Source: Clostridiaceae bacterium UBA5444 (GTDB lineage Bacteria > Bacillota > Clostridia > Clostridiales > Oxobacteraceae). Taken from it: a stretch of 11,631 nt of DNA. Of this stretch, positions 6,977 through 11,631 are shown in pieces. Location of the stretch: NCBI GenBank assembly GCA_002426575.1, contig DIRE01000082.1:1-11631 (forward strand). The letters run 5' to 3'. A program made the position numbers and the translations under genes. Each line of letters begins with the position of its first letter. Position 1 is the stretch's first letter. A model generated the notes under the pieces. It saw nothing but the letters and a program-made list of their open reading frames with translations, was not told the origin of the DNA and made no database searches.

Positions 6977-7651
6977 ATGAAAAAAAATATAAGTGCTATT
7001 GTATTCTACGGCGCTATCTGGGGATTAATAGAAGCCACATTAGGTTATACGCTACATGCTATTCCAATAAAAGTTGGATGGTTTTTTTGGTTTCCGTTAG
7101 CATACCTTTTTTTAGATAGAGTTTATAAAAAGACAAACAAATTGTCATCACTGCTTTATACCTCATCCATTGCTGCCTCAATCAAACTTATCAATCTTTT
7201 GCTGCCTACAAGGATAGATAAAGTAATAAACCCTGCTGCTTCAATTTTATTTGAAGGCTTAGCAGTGTTTGCTGTTTTTAAAGTTGTTGAACATAAAAAA
7301 GATATATTTAGGTCAAAATATATCGAGGCACTCGTGCCAAGCATTGGATGGAGATTTCTATATGTCATCTATATACTGCTTATGCCTGAATTCTTTTTTA
7401 AATTATCTCCACTAAGAGCTGTAAAACCATTTTTAAAATTCTTTGTCTTTGATGGCATAGCAAACAGTTTAATAATATATGCATACATTACTATTGCTGA
7501 AAGGATTAGCATAAAGAATAAAAATTCGGACTATGAAAAAAACAAATGGTTAAATAATATAGCAGAATATATGGATACACATATGGCATTAAAAATATGT
7601 ATTTCATTCTCTATGCTAGCACTAGCTCTTTATGCTGAATGGTTATTATGA
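6977..7651 (+). CDS. Integral membrane protein of unknown function
   Basis: A 224-residue hydrophobic protein that I do not recognise with certainty. Six to seven membrane segments are visible, at about residues 7-28, 33-49, 56-76, 86-103, 118-140, 152-174 and 203-222, with a charged loop at about 176-192. Possibly conserved-looking features are GAIWGLIEATLGY (12-24), INPAASILFEG (84-94) and GWRFLYVIYILLMPEFF (124-140). Size and helix number recall small substrate-binding membrane subunits such as ECF-transporter S components, but no diagnostic motif supports this. The start is the ATG at 6977 with GGGGGAG 3 nt upstream; that site lies in the right arm of the hairpin at 6921-6971. The stop is directly followed by the MocA-like start codon, so the two are surely cotranscribed. 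A role in uptake of the hydroxylase's substrate is only an inference from position. Confidence 0.72.
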   Translation: MKKNISAIVFYGAIWGLIEATLGYTLHAIPIKVGWFFWFPLAYLFLDRVYKKTNKLSSLLYTSSIAASIKLINLLLPTRIDKVINPAASILFEGLAVFAVFKVVEHKKDIFRSKYIEALVPSIGWRFLYVIYILLMPEFFFKLSPLRAVKPFLKFFVFDGIANSLIIYAYITIAERISIKNKNSDYEKNKWLNNIAEYMDTHMALKICISFSMLALALYAEWLL

Positions 7652-8227
7652 TTGATTTATGTAGAAGGAATTATATTAGCTGCTGGCCTTTCAAAAAGGG
7701 CTCAAACTTATAAAATGACCTTAAAAGTTGGCGAAAAAACTATTTTGGGGAGCTGTATTGAGAAAATGGGCAGTGTTTGCTCAAGAATTATTGTAGTTGG
7801 AGGATACAAGTTTGAATATATTTTACCTATAATAAAAATGTATCCAAAAGCAGAGCTTATATTTAATAATAATTATGAGCATGGGATGTATAGCTCAATA
7901 AAAAAAGGATTAGAGCATATAAAAAGCGACCGCTTTTTCCTAACTCCAGGCGATTACCCTTTGATTAGTTCAGATGTATATAAAATAATGCTAGATACTT
8001 GTGGCGACATCATTATACCAACATATAAAGGGCAAAAAGGCCACCCAGTACTTATGAAAAGTTATCTTATAAAAGAAATATTACAGAATACTAAATGTTC
8101 TAATTTAAGAGAGTTTATTAACTCTAAAAAACCAATAAAAATAGAAGTACCATATAAAGGCATATTAATGGACGTAGATACCATGGAAGACTACATAAAG
8201 GTATGCAAATATTATTCGCTAAATTAG
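7652..8227 (+). CDS. mocA: MocA-like molybdenum cofactor cytidylyltransferase
   Basis: Nucleotidyltransferase of 191 residues (MobA/MocA-like NTP transferase fold). The N-terminal signature is LAAGLSKR (9-16) with Lys21 five residues after Arg16. LAAG rather than LAGG is the form linked to CTP use in MocA as against GTP in MobA. Further motifs are GMYSS (78-82), the metal-binding TPGDYP (98-103), KGHP (129-132) and MDVDTMEDY (173-181). It would convert molybdopterin to the cytosine dinucleotide form used by xanthine dehydrogenase-type enzymes, which fits the neighbouring genes. The usual Met-Gly after Arg16 is replaced by Ala-Gln. The only possible start in this frame is the TTG at 7652, immediately after the TGA of the membrane protein gene, with no strong ribosome site, so translation likely depends on coupling. 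Its stop interlocks with that of the opposing gene (TTAG, 8224-8227). Confidence 0.85.
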   Translation: MIYVEGIILAAGLSKRAQTYKMTLKVGEKTILGSCIEKMGSVCSRIIVVGGYKFEYILPIIKMYPKAELIFNNNYEHGMYSSIKKGLEHIKSDRFFLTPGDYPLISSDVYKIMLDTCGDIIIPTYKGQKGHPVLMKSYLIKEILQNTKCSNLREFINSKKPIKIEVPYKGILMDVDTMEDYIKVCKYYSLN

Positions 8228-8424
8228 CAGTTGGTTTTGTCCAGCTGCTTTAAGTATTTAAGCCTATCATTTAGGTAATTTAGATGTCTTCCAATATCAT
8301 GAGCCATACCACTATAAACTTGTTTTGCTTGCTCATCCATAGCTAAATGAGACATCATAGCGTAACTCCCCTTGGCATCCTCTGCAGATATGATACATTT
8401 TTGTAAAAAATACTGTTCAGACAA
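8224..8424 (-). CDS. Small helical protein, possibly DUF1657-like
   Basis: A 66-residue soluble helical protein. The pattern of an Ala-rich first helix (SAEDAKGSYAMMSHLA) and a second with AKQVYSGMAHDIGRHLNYLNDRLKYL resembles short clostridial DUF1657 proteins, some linked to sporulation; this is a tentative recognition. I chose the TTG at 8424 because GGGGTG (8432-8437) is 7 nt upstream; a GTG at 8433 would give 69 residues but overlaps that site. It lies 51 nt downstream of the HD gene on the same strand and its stop codon overlaps the stop of the MocA-like gene. Confidence 0.55.
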   Translation of the reverse strand: MSEQYFLQKCIISAEDAKGSYAMMSHLAMDEQAKQVYSGMAHDIGRHLNYLNDRLKYLKQLDKTNC

Positions 8425-8475
8425 ATACTTCACCCCGCTTTACTATATCTTTTATTGTAACCAAATCTGTTATTT

Positions 8476-9108
8476 TTATAGACACAGATTAAATGTATTT
8501 TCAATAACCCCTGGTAGTACGCTATACAACGATTTGCCCATGCATTCTTCAAAGTGCTTTTCTATATTAAAAATTGCTTTCCATTTGTCTACAGTATATT
8601 CATTTGTACCATGCCTTAAGGCTACATCCACCATTCTCTTTTCCATAAGACAAAAACCATCTGGCAGTGCTAGTGCATCGCATAATTGAATTAATCTATC
8701 ATAATCATCAAATTCTGTGACATTAATAAAATTCTCCACAAACTTAAACTCTTCATGACTACAATCCCATTCTCCAAATATAGAATTAACATCCTTGTAT
8801 GGAAAAGAGTGTGTTATACAAATCCTTGCAGGTAGTTCATACCCTTTTGAGAGTAAAAAATTATACCCATCTATGCTATGCCTCATGTTTGTAACCCCAA
8901 ACCTTCTTCCGATATCGTGCAGCATGCCTAATATAAGTGCTATATTGGGATTTAGCCCCTCACAATTCTCAGCTATTAGTTCAGCAGCTTTACCTACATA
9001 TAATGAATGTTCTACCCATGGACCCGGATTTAGTTTTCCCCCTTCTTCTAAAAAAAGCTTTGCTTCCTCTATAGAAGGAATATGATTATTTGTATTTAAG
9101 TTGTTCAT
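8476..9108 (-). CDS. HD-domain phosphohydrolase
   Basis: Predicted metal-dependent phosphohydrolase of 210 residues. The HD signature is spread over His34 (WVEHSLYVGK), His64-Asp65 (GMLHDIGRR) and Asp144 (IQLCDALALPDG), with further His77 and His100, a standard HD-domain layout. Substrate is unknown; family members hydrolyse nucleotides or phosphate esters. The start is the ATG at 9108, preceded by GGGTGGAGG (9114-9122) at 5 nt, rather than a GTG at 9147. No signal peptide or membrane segment. Two degraded fragments of the same gene type lie at about 3055-3160 and 9131-9175. It follows the MazG-like gene by 66 nt, and that gap contains one of the relics and a possible extended -10 (TGGTACAAA, 9138-9146), so it may have its own promoter. 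Confidence 0.85.
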   Translation of the reverse strand: MNNLNTNNHIPSIEEAKLFLEEGGKLNPGPWVEHSLYVGKAAELIAENCEGLNPNIALILGMLHDIGRRFGVTNMRHSIDGYNFLLSKGYELPARICITHSFPYKDVNSIFGEWDCSHEEFKFVENFINVTEFDDYDRLIQLCDALALPDGFCLMEKRMVDVALRHGTNEYTVDKWKAIFNIEKHFEECMGKSLYSVLPGVIENTFNLCL

Positions 9109-9130
9109 ATTAACCTCCACCCTTGCTATA

Positions 9131-9175
9131 ATATTTATTTGTACCATACCTTAAATCTATATTTGACAACTTCTC
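9131..9175 (-). pseudogene. Second relic of an HD-domain gene, just upstream of the intact copy
   Basis: Positions 9131-9154 match 8596-8619 in the intact HD gene at 22 of 24 bases. In the HD reading frame the relic reads NIDLRYGTNKY against DVALRHGTNEY in the intact protein (residues 161-171), and EK at the far end may match the preceding EKR. The rest of the coding sequence is absent on both sides. The segment now forms the leader of the intact gene and lies right after the stop of the MazG-like gene. Confidence 0.5.
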
Positions 9176-9486
9176 TACTCACTAACTCCCACCAAAAATA
9201 TCTTCTTCTCAAACCCACCTCTCTTTTCCCTCTTACAAGCCCTTATCTTCTCAAACTCCTCCCCACTTACTCCTTTATGCTCTGCAATTGCATATATAAT
9301 CTCAGCTATATCTGCAAGTTCCTCTACTTCACCTGATTCATAATACTCATTAAGCTCTTCTCCAAGCTTTTTATTTAATTCCTTTAGATATTCCTCATCA
9401 TTTAAAATTCTAACTTCACACTCTTTGCCATGATTCCTTATTATCTCTGGTATCTTATCTCTTATAAGTTTGTTGTATACAACCAT
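9175..9486 (-). CDS. MazG-like nucleoside triphosphate pyrophosphohydrolase
   Basis: An all-alpha NTP pyrophosphohydrolase of 103 residues, single-domain, similar in size to phosphoribosyl-ATP pyrophosphohydrolase and the short MazG-like group. It opens YNKLIRDKIPEII, typical of this group. The metal-binding pattern is EELNE (Glu43, Glu44, Glu47) and ELAD (Glu56, Asp59). KREKRGGFEKKIFL near the end is also typical. It would split a nucleoside triphosphate to the monophosphate and pyrophosphate; the preferred nucleotide is unknown. I chose the ATG at 9486 because AGGAG (9495-9499) lies 8 nt upstream; an earlier frame-open ATG at 9522 overlaps the end of the HIT gene and has no such site. The gene starts 16 nt after the HIT stop, in one transcript with it. 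Confidence 0.87.
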   Translation of the reverse strand: MVVYNKLIRDKIPEIIRNHGKECEVRILNDEEYLKELNKKLGEELNEYYESGEVEELADIAEIIYAIAEHKGVSGEEFEKIRACKREKRGGFEKKIFLVGVSE

Positions 9487-9502
9487 TGCCCCATCTCCTT
9501 TT

Positions 9503-9889
9503 TTATCCTTCATAATATACAAGTTGCGGTTTTAATTTTCTTATTCCGCCTCTTGGGTTTTCTACATCCCCTTTATATCTTGGTATGAGGTGTATATGGA
9601 GGTGCATAATTGTCTGTCCGCCATCATATCCTACATTTACACCCACGTTATATCCTGTGGGGTGGTATTTATTATCTAAAATTGCTTTGCATTTATTTAG
9701 CAAATCATATATTTCATTTATCTCCTGCTCTGTAGCATCAAAGAAACTGCCAAAATGCCTTTTAGGTATAACAAGTATATGCCCTTCATTTACTGGAAAG
9801 CCATCGTATATTGCAAATGCAAGAGAGCTTTCTGCAATTATTTTGTTTTTTGGGCTTTCATATATATTACAGAACAAACATTTATCCAC
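9503..9889 (-). CDS. HIT-family hydrolase/nucleotidyltransferase
   Basis: Histidine-triad protein of 128 residues. The triad HLHIH (96-100) followed by LIPR carries the nucleophilic His98. Cys4 and Cys7 (CLFC) are the usual zinc pair of bacterial HIT proteins, and GGQTIMH (90-96) and the tail NPRGGIRKL (111-119) are also typical. Relatives hydrolyse dinucleoside polyphosphates or nucleoside phosphoramidates. The start is a GTG at 9889 that shares its first G with the TAG of the helicase gene upstream (TAGTG), so translation is probably coupled; AAAGG lies about 11 nt before it. Neighbours on both sides handle nucleic acids or nucleotides. Confidence 0.9.
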   Translation of the reverse strand: MDKCLFCNIYESPKNKIIAESSLAFAIYDGFPVNEGHILVIPKRHFGSFFDATEQEINEIYDLLNKCKAILDNKYHPTGYNVGVNVGYDGGQTIMHLHIHLIPRYKGDVENPRGGIRKLKPQLVYYEG

Positions 9890-11631
9890 TATTTCGCCAT
9901 CCTTTCTCTATAGTATCTTGCCGTCCTATAATCAATAGCATCCTTAAAATGTCTAATAAAATACTTGTTATCTTTAAATTCTAGTAGCTCATTATCAAGG
10001 CAAAAGCAGTCATCATATTGTTTAAAAAACTCAGGATTTGACTTTGCCATAAAATGCTGGGGATTTTTCTTTGACAGTGCTACATACTCATCTTTTCCCC
10101 AATATTTATAGCCTTTTGTTGATAGGTGTCTTGTCATATCTATACTATTTGAACCCTTATTATAAAAATCTCTAAAGCTTATATAAATATCATCTTCATA
10201 AAGCTTCATTTTTAAATCCCCATGATTATAGAATGCTAATAATACTGGCATCTTGTAGCTTTTAGTCATATTTGTTGTTTCAATGAATACTAAAAATTCA
10301 TGAGCTTTAGTATTTATAAGCATCTCTTCCACTTCATTTAATTCTCCGATTTCATTTAGGTATCCTAAATAATCGTTTAAAATATTTAATTTGCTGTTTC
10401 TTCTCATATTTACATATATATCATCATCTATATATGTAAATACCTCAAGCCTTGACGGTCTATGACCTACAATTTCTTTTATTCTTAAATATTCTTCATG
10501 TATTAATACTTTTATGTTTTTCATATCATCAAACTGCTTTTTAAATATATCAATGATTCTAAAATCAAAATCAACTATACAATCATCCGGAAAGTCCTCC
10601 TCCTTTGGAAGACTCATGCCTCTTTTAGATTCCTTTGAAGTTTCCCTTTCAATACTGCTTCCGCTTAATAAAAATGGTATCATGTTAGCCTTTTTATAAT
10701 TACCTATGAAATCAAGAACATTTAAGTATTTTTTGCCAGGTGACTTTCTTAATCCCCTGCCAAGCTGCTGCAAAAATATTGTTGAAGATTCAGTAGGCCT
10801 TAAAAACATTACAAGATCCACTGATGGAACATCGAGCCCCTCATTAAACATATCCACGGAGAAAACCACATTTATATCTCCTTTATTTAGTTTTGAAATA
10901 GCCTCATCTCTCTCCATAGAATTGTCAAAACCTTCACCGCTTACAACTGAGCAGGACTTAACACCATTATCATTAAAATATTTAGCCATGTACTCAGCAT
11001 GATTTCTGCTTGTACAAAAACCCAATGCTCTTTTAGTGTTGTATTTTTTATAATGGTTTAGTATAATATCCGCCCTTTTATTTATCATCAATGCCTGTTC
11101 AAGTTCTAAATTATCATACTTGCCATTTTTATAACTAACTTGAGAATAATCAACATCATCATATATTCCATAGTATCTAAAAGGAACGAGCCAGCCTTTG
11201 TTTATAACTTCTTTAAGCCTTGCCTCATACACAATATTATAATCACAAAGTACAAACACATCCTTATTGTCTAGTCTTTCTGGCGTAGCTGTAAGCCCTA
11301 AAAGAAACTTAGGTTTAAAATAGTTTAATATATTTCTATAACTATCTGCTACAGCATGGTGAAACTCATCAATTATAATATAGTCAAAGTAGTCAGGTGA
11401 AAAGTAGCTGTCATTAAGGTATTCCATCTTTCCTAGCGTCTGAACAGATGCAAATAAAATATGACTTTCCTTATCCTTATGCTCACTTGAGAAATATCCA
11501 TAGTCTGCTCCAGGTCTTACTGCTTCAAAAGATGCCCTTGCCTGTTTTAATATTTCTTCCCTATGGGCAACAAACAAAACCTTATTAAAATCATAAGAAT
11601 CAAATGCTGCAAGATATGTCTTTCCTATACC
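9889..11631 (-). CDS. DEAD/DEAH-box helicase with DUF3427-type C-terminus (5' end outside window)
   Basis: Superfamily 2 helicase; 580 residues lie in the window and the frame is open to the right edge. Motifs numbered from the edge: GIGKT (1-5, Walker A), DEFHH (88-92, Walker B/motif II), LTATPER (113-119, motif III), a GFCTSRNHAEYMAKYF block (204-219), FSVDMFNEGLDVP (257-269, motif V) and QQLGRGLR (288-295, motif VI). The remaining 280 or so residues, ending DAIDYRTARYYRERMAK, look like the DUF3427 region of COG3886-type helicases. In that family the missing N-terminus usually carries a phospholipase D-like (HKD) nuclease domain; this cannot be checked here. A TTG or other start inside the window is unlikely because Walker A lies before it. 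The role could be DNA repair or defence. It is the first visible gene of a coupled helicase-HIT-MazG series. Confidence 0.88.
   Translation of the reverse strand, partial: GIGKTYLAAFDSYDFNKVLFVAHREEILKQARASFEAVRPGADYGYFSSEHKDKESHILFASVQTLGKMEYLNDSYFSPDYFDYIIIDEFHHAVADSYRNILNYFKPKFLLGLTATPERLDNKDVFVLCDYNIVYEARLKEVINKGWLVPFRYYGIYDDVDYSQVSYKNGKYDNLELEQALMINKRADIILNHYKKYNTKRALGFCTSRNHAEYMAKYFNDNGVKSCSVVSGEGFDNSMERDEAISKLNKGDINVVFSVDMFNEGLDVPSVDLVMFLRPTESSTIFLQQLGRGLRKSPGKKYLNVLDFIGNYKKANMIPFLLSGSSIERETSKESKRGMSLPKEEDFPDDCIVDFDFRIIDIFKKQFDDMKNIKVLIHEEYLRIKEIVGHRPSRLEVFTYIDDDIYVNMRRNSKLNILNDYLGYLNEIGELNEVEEMLINTKAHEFLVFIETTNMTKSYKMPVLLAFYNHGDLKMKLYEDDIYISFRDFYNKGSNSIDMTRHLSTKGYKYWGKDEYVALSKKNPQHFMAKSNPEFFKQYDDCFCLDNELLEFKDNKYFIRHFKDAIDYRTARYYRERMAK

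Noticed and set aside
8464..8490. AATCTGT/ACAGATT inverted repeat at the end of the HD gene as a terminator
   Set aside because: Only 7 bp with a 13-nt loop and no T-run after it on the minus strand.
9585..9938. Plus-strand open frame of 117 codons opposite the HIT gene
   Set aside because: It is antisense to a well-supported HIT gene, has no recognisable domain, and its composition follows from the opposite strand.

Overview
The window is AT-rich (roughly 32% GC over most of its length) with Gram-positive style Shine-Dalgarno sites, tightly packed operons and clostridial protein families (a DUF6483 protein, an SplB-like radical SAM protein, a three-subunit molybdenum hydroxylase). It most likely comes from a strictly or mainly anaerobic member of the Clostridia. 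No rRNA, tRNA, CRISPR array, insertion sequence or integrase was seen.

Left end (1-599): the 5' part of a heavy-metal-type P-type ATPase gene runs off the left edge on the minus strand. It has a TATAAT promoter and a TTGAC-N4-GTCAA palindrome centred at about -41.5, the classic position for a Crp/Fnr-family activator. This end is GC-richer (about 42%) than the rest and is followed by a hairpin-dense non-coding stretch at 403-495. Next (600-3002) come a plus-strand SGNH/GDSL acylhydrolase and, converging on it, a minus-strand pair (DUF6483 protein, then SplB-like radical SAM enzyme). One hairpin terminator serves both directions.

Centre (3247-8227): a plus-strand cluster encodes a molybdenum hydroxylase of the xanthine dehydrogenase family in the order molybdopterin subunit, FAD subunit, [2Fe-2S] subunit, with overlapping starts and stops. 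It is followed by an unrecognised integral membrane protein and a MocA-like cytidylyltransferase, which would make the cytosine-dinucleotide cofactor this enzyme family uses. Between the iron-sulfur subunit and the membrane protein lies a perfect 22-bp inverted repeat whose right arm contains the membrane protein's ribosome binding site. This is the most striking regulatory-looking structure in the window. The enzyme's substrate cannot be told from the sequence.

Right end (8224-11631): a minus-strand gene run reads, in transcription order, a DEAD/DEAH helicase of the DUF3427 type (5' end beyond the window), a HIT-family protein, a MazG-like nucleotide pyrophosphohydrolase, an HD-domain phosphohydrolase and a small DUF1657-like protein. 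The first three are tightly coupled and look like one nucleic-acid/nucleotide maintenance or defence cassette.

Two decayed fragments of the HD gene's 3' part were found, one at about 3055-3160 and one at about 9131-9175, both on the same strand as the intact gene (8476-9108). The molybdenum hydroxylase cluster therefore sits between direct repeats derived from HD genes, which hints at past duplication, insertion or rearrangement.
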